DNA from: an uncultured Desulfovibrio sp.
GTDB taxonomy: Bacteria; Desulfobacterota; Desulfovibrionia; Desulfovibrionales; Desulfovibrionaceae
Length of the DNA stretch: 64,000 bases
Assembly (NCBI GenBank): GCA_913063155.1
Contig: CAJXYU010000007.1
Span: 186,001 to 250,000, forward strand
Direction of reading: 5' to 3'
The notes under the pieces are model-generated. The model searched no databases. It was not told the origin of the DNA and saw only the letters and a program-made list of their open reading frames with translations. The translations under genes and the position numbers were made by a program. Positions within the stretch are counted from its first letter, which is position 1, and every line of letters begins with the position of its first letter. This document shows positions 1-8,607 of the stretch, piece by piece.

Positions 1-71
1 CGCCGCCGCAGGGGAAGGTTACAGCGGTGTTTTTCCGGGGTATGTCCGGGTCTTTGTAAGTGACTTGGCGA

Positions 72-962
72 CTAACGCATGACCATCACTGAATTGATCG
101 AGCCTTCGGCCACCTGAGCGGCCAGACTGCCCCGGAAGCGGCCCTCCTGGGCAGGAATGGCCAGCAGGGAGTAAGCCTTTCCCGCTTTGATGATGGTGTC
201 GGCTACCGGATCTATCTCCATGCTGCGTTCCAGGGAGGCGCATTCCTCTGGCAGGCTTCTGCATGCCGCATCCAATACCTTGGGACCGGCCATGGAAGCC
301 ACGGTGAGCGGCGTATTGCAGGCCTCGGCCATATGGGCCAGCAGTTCGAACTGCATGAGGGAATTGTCCGAGTCGTCCAGCACGGCCAGGAAGCCGTGGC
401 TGGCTTCCAGCTTACGGGCGATGATCACCGGGCACTGGGCGCGGGATGCAATGCGGTAGGCCAGGGGCTGGCCTTTTACCAGCCGCTGCAATCCGGAAGG
501 CGCCTCGCTGGGCGCGCCGACAATGGCTATGGATACGTTTTCCCGCTCGCATTCGTCCACCACCAGACCGGCCACGTCCGTGCCGGTGCGCAGGTGCAGG
601 TGAACCGAGCCGCCGCAGGGAGTCTTGCAGGTAACCACGTACTCGCCCGCCGGGTCGCCGGAGAGCGCTCGGTATTCCCATTCCTCCGGGCTGTCGCCGG
701 TGATCTCCCCCAGCTCGGCAAAGATGTCCCGCGCCTTTTTGAGCCGCCGCATGCCCGGCAACTCCAGCCCCCACCCCAAGACTTGTTCGCGGGCCACGCG
801 CAGCTCCATCCCTCCGGACCGCAGGCCGTTGTCCGGTTCGCGGATGGTCAGGAAGTGGGTTTCAGCGCATTGCCTGTGGCTGAGCAGGGCGGCAAAGGCC
901 AGGGCCGTGTATGCTTCCGGGCCGCCGCCGATGCTGACGAGTATGTTGAGTCTTTTTGTCAT
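72..962 (-). CDS. tandem UspA-like universal stress protein
   Basis: Soluble 296-aa protein with two Usp-like halves. The first begins RLNILVSIGG and carries an ADP/ATP-loop-like stretch (SIAIVGAPSEAP, then a run ending in CPVIIARK near residue 185). The second begins GFLAVLDDSDNS and ends in a short SINSVMVMR strand, as Usp domains do. The glycine-rich G2xG9xGS motif is weak in both halves, so ATP binding is uncertain. It lies 9 bases downstream of the permease gene in the same direction and is probably co-transcribed with it. Usp domains often sit beside or inside transporters, so a role in sensing or modulating that permease is plausible but inferred. Confidence 0.75.
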   Translation of the reverse strand: MTKRLNILVSIGGGPEAYTALAFAALLSHRQCAETHFLTIREPDNGLRSGGMELRVAREQVLGWGLELPGMRRLKKARDIFAELGEITGDSPEEWEYRALSGDPAGEYVVTCKTPCGGSVHLHLRTGTDVAGLVVDECERENVSIAIVGAPSEAPSGLQRLVKGQPLAYRIASRAQCPVIIARKLEASHGFLAVLDDSDNSLMQFELLAHMAEACNTPLTVASMAGPKVLDAACRSLPEECASLERSMEIDPVADTIIKAGKAYSLLAIPAQEGRFRGSLAAQVAEGSINSVMVMR

Positions 963-971
963 GGCGTTTTC

Positions 972-2402
972 TCAGGCACCGAGCAGGGGCCAGTAGAAGG
1001 TTGCGAACAGGATGAGCACCGCGAAGGACATGAGCGCCAGCCTCCAGCCGATTCGCAGGAAGTCCTCGGGTCGCAGGTAACCCGAGGAATGCACGATGGT
1101 GCTGGCCGGGGTTCCTATGACCGTGAAATAGGCGAATGATGAGGCCAGGGCAGTGACAAACCCAGCGGCCAGCGGGTTGAGGCCGGCCTCAAGGGCGATG
1201 CTCAGGACCACCGGACCGAGCACGGCCACGGCCGCGCCATTGGACATGGTATTGGTCAGCAGCGTGGTCAGGAGCATGATGGCCACAAGCAGCCCGGTTC
1301 CCGCGCCCATGCCCATGGGGGAGAGTAGTTCCAGGGATTTTGCGGCCACCCATGCGGCCGCTCCGGTTTCACGCATCTGTTGGCCCAGAGAGATGGCTGT
1401 ACCGTAAAGCAGCACCACTCCCCAGTTTACGCCCGCGTTGAGGTCCTGCCAACGTACCAGTCCGGTCAGCATGAAAGCTGCGGCCCCGGCCAGGGCGATG
1501 GTGCCCATCCCAACCTCGGAGGAAAAGAATATCCAGGCAAAGAGCGTGCACAGGAACAGGCCGATGGCCACGTAATGGCGGCCCCGCATGGATCCCTCCC
1601 TTCCCACCTGCACGCGCAATTGGCGCACCGCGTGGAAAATGTGCTCCTTGGGGACGGGGCAGGTTCTTTTCAGAATGAAGTGCATGAACGGGATCTGCAC
1701 CAGAAAGATGGGGTAGGAGAAGAACATCCATGTGGTGTAGCTCACATTGTAAATGTCCGTGGCCGGGTTGGCCGGGTCCACGAAGAAGTCCTTCCAGTAG
1801 TCGATCATGATGGCGTTGCGCGCACCGCCCGAAGGAGTGCCGATACCGGCCATGCTGCAGGCATAGGAAATGGAGAACAGGAAGAGTATGGCCAGCTTGC
1901 GGCGGCGTTCCTCGTCCTTTTCCGAAAGATGAACCAGGGTCAGTGCCACGGGAAGCATCATGGCCGCCACCGTATGCTCGCCCACGAAGGATGCCAGCAG
2001 GCCGGAAAAGACGGAAAGCCCCAGGGCGATGCGATAGACGTTGGCGCCGGTCAGGGCCACGATGACCAGGGCCAGGCGTTTGTCCAACTGCTGCTTGACC
2101 AGGGCCACGGCCAGCATGAGCGAGCCCATGATGAACAACACCGAGTCCTTCATGAGACTCGACGCAACTGCGGAGGACTCCAGGCCCAGCAGAAAGACCT
2201 GGCCCAGGATGATGAGCAGGGCCACCGAAGGCAGGGGCACGGGTTCCGTGATGAACAGCACCGTGGCGCAAATGGTCATGACCAGCACTTTCCAGCCAGC
2301 GGAGGCCAGCCCGGCCGGTACGGGCAGGAAGAGGAGCAGCGCTCCCAGCAGCAGGGTGATGAGTAACCACCGTTTGTCGTAGACCCAATGAATCATGTGC
2401 AT
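972..2402 (-). CDS. DASS/SLC13-family anion or dicarboxylate permease
   Basis: Integral membrane protein of 476 aa with about 12 hydrophobic segments. It resembles the divalent anion:Na+ symporter family: an early segment TEPVPLPSVALLIILG, a first re-entrant loop with GIGTPSGGARN near residue 200, and a C-terminal pseudo-repeat with NTMSNGAAVAVLGPV and VIGTPASTIVHSSGY. The last matches the usual sodium-site SNT and GTP signatures. The substrate could be a dicarboxylate, sulfate or another anion; the sequence does not decide. ATG at 2402 is used, and an in-frame ATG two codons later is possible. It is followed by a Usp gene and is divergent from the flavodoxin gene. Confidence 0.8.
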   Translation of the reverse strand: MHMIHWVYDKRWLLITLLLGALLLFLPVPAGLASAGWKVLVMTICATVLFITEPVPLPSVALLIILGQVFLLGLESSAVASSLMKDSVLFIMGSLMLAVALVKQQLDKRLALVIVALTGANVYRIALGLSVFSGLLASFVGEHTVAAMMLPVALTLVHLSEKDEERRRKLAILFLFSISYACSMAGIGTPSGGARNAIMIDYWKDFFVDPANPATDIYNVSYTTWMFFSYPIFLVQIPFMHFILKRTCPVPKEHIFHAVRQLRVQVGREGSMRGRHYVAIGLFLCTLFAWIFFSSEVGMGTIALAGAAAFMLTGLVRWQDLNAGVNWGVVLLYGTAISLGQQMRETGAAAWVAAKSLELLSPMGMGAGTGLLVAIMLLTTLLTNTMSNGAAVAVLGPVVLSIALEAGLNPLAAGFVTALASSFAYFTVIGTPASTIVHSSGYLRPEDFLRIGWRLALMSFAVLILFATFYWPLLGA

Positions 2403-2465
2403 TGGTTATCATTCTCCGGCGTTTAATTCCAGACACTTGATTCTCTTTTCGGGATGGCCGGTTAA

Positions 2466-3005
<540 letters not shown>

Positions 3006-3031
3006 CCGCAACCAGACTTGAGAACATGCGG

Positions 3032-3058
3032 GGCCGGGTATTTCCCGGCCTTTTTTTT
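3032..3058 (+). terminator. Rho-independent terminator of the flavodoxin gene
   Basis: A 7-bp stem (GGCCGGG at 3032-3038, CCCGGCC at 3044-3050) with a 5-base loop is followed by eight T residues. It lies about 25 bases after the flavodoxin stop codon. Confidence 0.92.
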
Positions 3059-3134
3059 GTCGTATGCGTTTAAAAAAAGTTTATTTGTTTTTTTCGCGGG
3101 CAGAAAAAACAGTTTTTCTTATGGATTATCTTCT

Positions 3135-3251
3135 GGTGATACATTTTGCCCCACCTCTATTTTTTCTGATGCAAAACATCTCGACCATGCGGGGATGCAG
3201 TCCTTGGGTTTCTCCGGGGGGACATTTTGTATCACCGGGGTAAAATGTACC
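3135..3251. promoter_or_regulatory. candidate upstream activator sites for the sigma-54 promoter
   Basis: Non-coding stretch holding repeated words. Site A (3135-3152) has GGTGATAC joined to a TACATTTTGCCCC-like word. Site B (3221-3251) has ACATTTT (3222-3228) and AAAATGT (3242-3248) as a dyad with a 13-base gap, and on the minus strand it repeats GGTGATAC and TACATTTTACCCC. The sites lie about 155-270 bases upstream of a -24/-12 promoter, a usual distance for enhancer sites of NtrC-family activators. Their binding protein is unknown. The rest of 3059-3400 shows no gene I can support. Confidence 0.4.
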
Positions 3252-3403
3252 GATTTGGCCAGGATTCACCTACGATCAATGCTGAAATCCGATGTAAAAC
3301 GCCCCACCGCCGCTTGAGCCGGATTTCACCAATTGTCGATTATAAAGTTATAAATTTCAAATAGATATTGATTCACAGGCTGAGGGGGGCGTCTGTTTTT
3401 CCG

Positions 3404-3419
3404 TGGCACACGGCTTGCT
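3404..3419 (+). promoter_or_regulatory. sigma-54 (-24/-12) promoter
   Basis: TGGCACACGGCTTGCT matches the RpoN consensus TGGCAC-N5-TTGCW exactly, with the GG and GC elements correctly spaced. The transcript would start near 3430, giving a leader of about 50 bases before the kinase ATG at 3482. This also argues against any longer N terminus for that gene. Confidence 0.8.
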
Positions 3420-3481
3420 CAAGGAGAAGCAAGGACGTTGAGGTCCGGGCATTTTTCACCCCGCCCGGCCAAAGGGAAACA

Positions 3482-5200
3482 ATGATGCCGGTTCGGAAAA
3501 CCCCATCCTATGACAAACTGACGAGAAACATCACCCTGACTGTGATATCAGTGTCTTTTGCGCCGCTCATCCTGGTGGGCGGGCTGATTTTCGATCAGTT
3601 CCGTTCCATCTATCATGAGAAGGTCTATGCCCATCTGGTGGAGGTGGTGGACAAACACAAGGAAGGCATCGACACCTTTTTGCGGGAAAAGCTCGCCGAG
3701 ATCCAGTTTCTGAACAAGGCCTTCGCCTACGGGCAACTCACTGACGCCGCATTCCTGGACCGCACTTTGCGCCAGATGCAGCAGCAGTACGGCCGCATTT
3801 TCGTGGACCTCGGGGTAATCGACGAGTCAGGCCGGCAGGTGGCCTATGCCGGACCGTATGACCTGCTCGGCGCCGACTACTCCAACGCGCCCTGGTTTCT
3901 GGAGTCCAGGGACCATATTACAGCCATCAGCGACGTGTTTCTGGGCTTGCGCAAGTCCCCGCACTTCATCATCGCAATCAACAACCACACGGACGGCTCG
4001 CAGTGGACGCTTCGCGCCACCATCGATTTTCTGGCCTTCGACAATCTTGTGGAGAATATCCGCATCGGCGAGACCGGCTATGCCTACATCCTGAACCGGG
4101 ACGATGTGTTCCAGACCAGACCTCCGGCCAGCCGTGCAAGAGCGTTTGCGCTTACTCCGGTGGCGGCCATTCCGGTGCACTCCGAGGCGGAGGGCGTTTC
4201 CGTCTCACGTTCCAGGGGGAGTGACGGCGAGACCTACATAACAGTTTCCTCCCCCCTCAAGAGCGGCGACTGGATGCTGGTCTACCAGCAGAACTGGGAC
4301 GATGCCTTTTCTCCCATGATCCGGAGCGAATTCTTCACGCTGGTCATTTTTCTCCTCGGAGGGCTGAGCATCGTGGCCATGGCTGTTTTCATATCGCGTA
4401 AGCTGGTGGCTCGTTTCAGGCTCATGGATCGCGAGACCGAACTCATGAATCGGCAGGTGGTGGAGTCGGGCAAGCTGGCCTCCATCGGTGAACTGGCCGC
4501 CGGCATAGCCCACGAGATCAACAATCCCGTCGCCATCATGATCGAGGAGGCGGGTTGGGTGGGCGACCTGCTCGAAGATGAGAAAAAGGAACTGTCCTGC
4601 GGCAATGAGGTGGCCCGTGCTCTCGGCCAGGTGCGTACCCAGGGCGAACGCTGTCGGGACATCACCCACAAGCTGCTCAGTTTTGCCCGCCAAGCCGATT
4701 CCAAAGTGTCGGACGTGGCCTTGGTTCCGCTCATTGAGGAGGTGGTCACCCTGTCCATGCAGCAGGCCCGTTTCGCCAAGGTTTCCTTTGAACTGGACCT
4801 GGAGCGGGCCATGCCCAAGGTGTGCGCTTCGGTCTCCGAACTACAGCAGGTTTTCCTGAATCTGGTCAACAACGCCATCCAGGCCATGGAGCCCGAGGGC
4901 GGCATTCTGACCATCGCCTGCCGCGCGGACGGTCAGTGCGCCGCTATCAGGGTGCAGGATACAGGGCCGGGCATTCCCGCGTCCAATCTGAGCCGCATCT
5001 TCGATCCTTTTTTCACCACCAAGCCCGTAGGCAAGGGTAGCGGGCTCGGCCTGTCCATCTGTTTCGGGATCATCCATCGCATGGGTGGAGAAATCGATGT
5101 GGAAAGCGCAGTGGGCAAAGGCGCCCGGTTCACCATCCGGCTGCCGTTCGGCTTCCCGGCCCGGCGCGGAGAGCAAAGCAAGGAGGTTCGATATGACTGA
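3482..5200 (+). CDS. membrane sensor histidine kinase with periplasmic Cache domain
   Basis: Protein of 572 aa. TM1 is at about residues 17-38 and TM2 at about 285-305. Between them lies a periplasmic domain of about 245 residues with dCache features (ADYSNAPWFLES, SDVFLGLRKSPHF, then GETGYAYILNRDD). No clear HAMP follows. HisKA contains the phospho-acceptor His344 in GIAHEINNP. HATPase_c follows with NLVNNAIQAM, DTGPGIP and GSGLGLSI, so it appears catalytically complete. The start at 3482 is set by the sigma-54 promoter at 3404; a second ATG follows directly. The stop overlaps the next receiver gene by 8 bases. It heads an operon of three receivers, a TauE/SafE permease and a membrane protein. 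The ligand is unknown. Confidence 0.9.
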   Translation: MMPVRKTPSYDKLTRNITLTVISVSFAPLILVGGLIFDQFRSIYHEKVYAHLVEVVDKHKEGIDTFLREKLAEIQFLNKAFAYGQLTDAAFLDRTLRQMQQQYGRIFVDLGVIDESGRQVAYAGPYDLLGADYSNAPWFLESRDHITAISDVFLGLRKSPHFIIAINNHTDGSQWTLRATIDFLAFDNLVENIRIGETGYAYILNRDDVFQTRPPASRARAFALTPVAAIPVHSEAEGVSVSRSRGSDGETYITVSSPLKSGDWMLVYQQNWDDAFSPMIRSEFFTLVIFLLGGLSIVAMAVFISRKLVARFRLMDRETELMNRQVVESGKLASIGELAAGIAHEINNPVAIMIEEAGWVGDLLEDEKKELSCGNEVARALGQVRTQGERCRDITHKLLSFARQADSKVSDVALVPLIEEVVTLSMQQARFAKVSFELDLERAMPKVCASVSELQQVFLNLVNNAIQAMEPEGGILTIACRADGQCAAIRVQDTGPGIPASNLSRIFDPFFTTKPVGKGSGLGLSICFGIIHRMGGEIDVESAVGKGARFTIRLPFGFPARRGEQSKEVRYD

Positions 5201-5624
5201 TGCCGTCATTTTGCTGGTGGACGACGAGGCAGGGTTCATTGAAGCCCTGGCCAAGCGCCTTTCCAAACGGAACATGGAAGTTCACAAGGCCTGCGACGGA
5301 GAGTCGGCCCTGCAGCGGTTGGACAGCCGTCCGGGCATCGATGTGGTGGTCCTGGATATGAAAATGCCGGTGCGGGACGGGTTGAGCGTGCTCAAGGACA
5401 TCAGGCGGGAACACGCTCTGGTGGAAGTAATCATGCTCACCGGATACGCCACGGTGGAGTCCGCCATCGAAGGGATGCGCAGCGGTGCGTACGATTATTT
5501 GATGAAGCCGTGCGACCTTGAGGAATTGACGTCCAGGATCCAGGCTGCCGTTTCCCGGAAGCGGCGGCTCGAGAGACAGGCCTCGGAGCTGCGTATTCAT
5601 GGGATCGCCTGCAGCAGGGTTTAG
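5193..5624 (+). CDS. stand-alone response regulator receiver (first of three)
   Basis: CheY-like protein of 143 aa made of one REC domain with a short basic C-terminal tail and no output domain. Visible residues are the acidic pair in LLVDDE, the phospho-acceptor Asp in VVVLDMKMP, the Thr in IMLTGYA and the Lys in YLMKPCD. AAGGAGG lies just ahead of the ATG, inside the end of the kinase gene, so translation is coupled. It is the most likely direct partner of the upstream kinase, perhaps acting as a phosphorelay intermediate. Direct protein-protein output is the alternative. Confidence 0.9.
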   Translation: MTDAVILLVDDEAGFIEALAKRLSKRNMEVHKACDGESALQRLDSRPGIDVVVLDMKMPVRDGLSVLKDIRREHALVEVIMLTGYATVESAIEGMRSGAYDYLMKPCDLEELTSRIQAAVSRKRRLERQASELRIHGIACSRV

Positions 5625-5649
5625 GCCGGTTCGAGGCGGAGGCACACCG

Positions 5650-6030
5650 ATGAACAATGGCGACAGGATCAGGCTGATCATCGTGGATGACGAACAGGAG
5701 TTTGCGGATGTGCTGGTCAAGCGGATGCGACGACGCGGCATGGAAGCCGCCGCCGCGTTCAACGGCGAGCAGGCGCTGCGGCTCATGCGTGGGAACAGCT
5801 TTGACCTGGCTATTGTGGACCTGAAGTTGGAAGGAATGGATGGTATAGAAATACTGAGGATATTCAAGATGTTGGACCCCGGGATGCCGGTGCTCATGCT
5901 TACCGGACACGGTTGTGAGGCCGCGGCGGATCTGAGCATGAAGAACGGTGCGGCAGACTATTTGTCCAAGCCCATGGACTTTGACCAACTCGTGACCAGG
6001 GCCTTGCAGGTGAGCAGGCGGGAGGAGTGA
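5650..6030 (+). CDS. stand-alone response regulator receiver (second of three)
   Basis: REC-only protein of 126 aa. IIVDDEQEF gives the acidic pocket, LAIVDLKLEGMDG the phospho-acceptor Asp, VLMLTGHG the Thr and YLSKPMD the Lys, so phosphorylation should be possible. GGAGG (5638-5642) lies 7 bases before the ATG. There is no DNA-binding or enzymatic domain. It differs enough from its two neighbours that this is not a recent duplication. It sits 25 bases after the first receiver gene and 3 bases before the third, within one operon. Confidence 0.9.
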   Translation: MNNGDRIRLIIVDDEQEFADVLVKRMRRRGMEAAAAFNGEQALRLMRGNSFDLAIVDLKLEGMDGIEILRIFKMLDPGMPVLMLTGHGCEAAADLSMKNGAADYLSKPMDFDQLVTRALQVSRREE

Positions 6031-6033
6031 ATC

Positions 6034-6438
6034 ATGACCGCGATCAGAGTACTTCTGGTGGATGACGAGGTCGATTTCACGGCGCCCCTGGCCAAGCGTT
6101 TGACCAGGCAGGGGCTGAACGTCGTACGGGCTTCCAGTGCCGCTGAAGCATTGGGAGTTCTCGGGAACATGGAAATGGATGTGGTTCTGCTCGACATCAG
6201 GATGCCGGGAGGCGACGGAGTCAACACACTTGGTGAAATCAAGCAGCTTTACCCCCACGTTGGAGTCGTGATGCTCACGGCCCATGTGGAGTCGAACATC
6301 GTCATCTCCTGCCTGGGCATGGGAGCCTTCAGCTACCTGATCAAGCCCGTGGCGGTGGAGGAACTTGTCGACACCATACAGAGGGCGGCAAAGCGCAAAA
6401 ACACGTTGGCCGGGGAGGCCCGGCCTGAAAAATCTTAA
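6034..6438 (+). CDS. stand-alone response regulator receiver (third of three)
   Basis: REC-only protein of 134 aa. It has LLVDDEVDF, the phospho-acceptor Asp in VVLLDIRMPGGDG, the Thr in VMLTAHVE and the Lys in YLIKPVAVEE, followed by a 15-residue basic tail. GGAGGAG ends 6 bases before the ATG. It is the last regulatory gene before the TauE/SafE permease, whose start lies 17 bases further on. Three REC-only proteins after one kinase is unusual; which of them is phosphorylated, and what they act on, cannot be read from sequence. Confidence 0.9.
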   Translation: MTAIRVLLVDDEVDFTAPLAKRLTRQGLNVVRASSAAEALGVLGNMEMDVVLLDIRMPGGDGVNTLGEIKQLYPHVGVVMLTAHVESNIVISCLGMGAFSYLIKPVAVEELVDTIQRAAKRKNTLAGEARPEKS

Positions 6439-6454
6439 CATGAGTGAGGATACC

Positions 6455-7735
6455 ATGAGTTTTTTCAAGAGATGGGGAAAGTTCATGACGGTCGGGGCCG
6501 GAATCATGGCCCAGTGGGAAATCGACAACGCCAGGAGCATTCTGGGCAGCAGGAAGCGGATCATGCTGATCGGTCTTCTGCTTATCCCTGTGGTGATCGG
6601 CGGGTTGGCGTTCGCAGATGAAATCGCCCCGGCGCTGCCGGATCTGCTGGGAGGGAAGAAGGCCTATAGCCCGGCCTTCTACAGCTTGGGAATCTTCATG
6701 GTCTCCATCGCCATCGGCATAGGGGCGGGGCTCATCACCGGCTGTATCGGCGCCGGCGGCGGATTCATCATTGCTCCGGCTCTCATGAGCGCGGGCATCA
6801 AAGGCATACTTGCCGTGGGCACCGACCTGTTCCACATATTCGCCAAGGCGATCATGGGCAGCGTCATCCATCGCAAACTCGGCAATGTCTCGGTGGCCCT
6901 GGCCATGGTCTTTCTGGTGGGGGCCGTTATGGGCGCCACGGCGGGCGGCGTGCTCAACCGTGTGCTCTATCAGATCAATCCGGTGCTCAGCGACGCCTTC
7001 ATCACCACGGTTTATTCACTTATGCTCGGGTTTCTGGGCACGTACGCCCTGCTCGACTTCCTGCGCTGCCGCAGAGCCGAAAACAACGCATGTGGCCATG
7101 GCGGAAAGAGTGAGGGGGCGGAATTGGGCGGCATCGCCAAGACCCTGCAGGCCATGAACATTCCGCCCATGGTCGGCTTCGACCAGGACCTGACTCCGGG
7201 CGGGCGCCGCATATCCTGGGTCTTCCTGGTGCTCTCCGGAGCACTGGTGGGCATGGCTGCGGGCATCATGGGCGTCGGAGGCGGCTTTCTGACCTTCCCG
7301 ATCTTCGTGTATGTGTTGGGTGTGTCCTCCATGACCACCGTGGGCACCGATATCTTTCAGATCGTTTTCACGGCGGGCTTTGCGTCCATCTCCCAGTACG
7401 CCATCTACGGCTTCATCTTCTATACCCTGGCCATGGGCATGCTGGTGGGGTCTCTGTTGGGTATCCAGATGGGGGCGCTGGTAACCAAGGTGGTGCCCGG
7501 CATCACCATCCGGGGCTTCTACGCCATGGCCGTGCTGGCCGGTTTCATGAACCGCATCTTCGCCCTGCCGGGCAAGCTGGGGGAAATGGGAGTCATTCCC
7601 GTCTCGCCGGCGCTCGGGTCGATTCTCAACGACATCGGCATCTGGGCGTTCTTCATCGTCATCGGCGGATTTTCGGTCTGGGTCATCGGAACCTTTTTGA
7701 AAAATATCCCCGTACTGAAGCAGGAGGTGCTCTAA
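6455..7735 (+). CDS. TauE/SafE-family sulfite or sulfonate-type permease
   Basis: Membrane protein of 426 aa with an N-terminal extension and two TauE/SafE repeats. Repeat 1 carries GCIGAGGGFIIAPAL and VGTDLFHIFAKA; repeat 2 carries GIMGVGGGFLTFPIF and VGTDIFQIVFTAG. The family exports or takes up sulfite, sulfoacetate, sulfonates or related anions. A sulfur anion suits a sulfate reducer but is not proven. ATG at 6455 has GAGG 5 bases upstream; ATG at 6440 is an in-frame alternative adding five residues. The gene follows a kinase and three receivers and precedes a two-TM protein by one base, so regulated transport is likely. Confidence 0.85.
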   Translation: MSFFKRWGKFMTVGAGIMAQWEIDNARSILGSRKRIMLIGLLLIPVVIGGLAFADEIAPALPDLLGGKKAYSPAFYSLGIFMVSIAIGIGAGLITGCIGAGGGFIIAPALMSAGIKGILAVGTDLFHIFAKAIMGSVIHRKLGNVSVALAMVFLVGAVMGATAGGVLNRVLYQINPVLSDAFITTVYSLMLGFLGTYALLDFLRCRRAENNACGHGGKSEGAELGGIAKTLQAMNIPPMVGFDQDLTPGGRRISWVFLVLSGALVGMAAGIMGVGGGFLTFPIFVYVLGVSSMTTVGTDIFQIVFTAGFASISQYAIYGFIFYTLAMGMLVGSLLGIQMGALVTKVVPGITIRGFYAMAVLAGFMNRIFALPGKLGEMGVIPVSPALGSILNDIGIWAFFIVIGGFSVWVIGTFLKNIPVLKQEVL

Positions 7736-7736
7736 C

Positions 7737-8423
7737 ATGATCGCCAACAAGAAGGAGTTTACCGGCGGCGTCGTGCTGCTCGTCCTGTTTGCCGTGGTCC
7801 TTGTCGCCCTGTTCCAGCCCGTCTTCCACGGCAGGAACGCCATGGCTTTTCTGGACCACCTGTACAACACCATTTCCAAGGGATCGGTCTATTACATTCC
7901 GGCCATACGGTCCGACGTGGACAAGATGACGGTCCGGAGCGTGGAACTTGAGCTGCGGTACCAAACCGGGATCGAAGCCGCCCAGTCTGTGGAACTTTTC
8001 GCCACGGCGGGTGCGGAAGTACGTCGGGACGGCAGAACCCTGGAGGTGGCGGGCTCCCTGAACGCCATACTGGGAGCGGCCCTGGTCGACGCGGATCTCA
8101 TGTATCACAACGCGGGTGGAGCCATGGACGCCAAGTACGGGGTGGAACCCCGCAGGACCATGTACAATTGGTGGTCCAGCCTGAAGCTCATGGACAAGGC
8201 GCTCAAGAAGCAGAAGGAGTTCGAGGCCGCCAAGCTGACTTCCTCGGTGCAGAAGAAGGCCGTGGAAACCGCGTACAACTATTACGAAGTGGAAGCGGTG
8301 GATATCATGGATGAGATCGGCCTGATCATTTTCTCGCTGGCCTTTTATGTGATTTATACTCTCTGGTACGGGTTCGCCATCCTCTTCGTTTTCGAAGGAT
8401 GGGGGCTGAGGTTGAGCCATTAG
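7737..8423 (+). CDS. two-TM membrane protein of unknown function, partner of the TauE/SafE permease
   Basis: Protein of 228 aa that I cannot assign to a family. One TM is at about 10-27, then about 160 residues, probably periplasmic, with several charged and alpha-helical stretches (QKKAVETAYNYYEVEAVDI). A second TM at about 198-222 (IGLIIFSLAFYVIYTLWYGF) precedes a short C terminus. There are no cysteines and no catalytic motif. AGGAGG lies in the end of the permease gene, and the ATG begins one base after the permease stop, so it is translationally coupled. An accessory subunit of the permease or a substrate-facing sensor for the local kinase are both possible. Confidence 0.8.
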   Translation: MIANKKEFTGGVVLLVLFAVVLVALFQPVFHGRNAMAFLDHLYNTISKGSVYYIPAIRSDVDKMTVRSVELELRYQTGIEAAQSVELFATAGAEVRRDGRTLEVAGSLNAILGAALVDADLMYHNAGGAMDAKYGVEPRRTMYNWWSSLKLMDKALKKQKEFEAAKLTSSVQKKAVETAYNYYEVEAVDIMDEIGLIIFSLAFYVIYTLWYGFAILFVFEGWGLRLSH

Positions 8424-8451
8424 GAGCAGCCGATGGACTGCATGTGATCGT

Positions 8452-8486
8452 GTTCGGTTCGCGTCTTTCAAAGGCGCGAACCGAAC
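8452..8486. repeat. strong hairpin between the permease operon and the PAS kinase gene
   Basis: Nearly perfect inverted repeat: GTTCGGTTCGCG (8452-8463) pairs with CGCGAACCGAAC (8475-8486), and the loop itself can pair CTTT with AAAG. No T-run follows on either strand, so it is not a classic intrinsic terminator. It could still protect or end the upstream transcript, or be a protein-binding dyad. Confidence 0.65.
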
Positions 8487-8607
8487 ATCATCCCTTATCC
8501 CCTGTCGAAGGGAGACGCTCCACCATTTTTCGCGGGGTGTCTTTTCCTTCCGGAATCGGTTTACTCATATCGATTTTCCCTCTATTTTCTCGAGTGAGGT
8601 CAGGACG

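Noticed and set aside
3018-3317. A 99-codon frame after the flavodoxin gene
   Set aside because: It runs through the terminator and the dyad sites, has no Shine-Dalgarno, and its composition does not look like protein.
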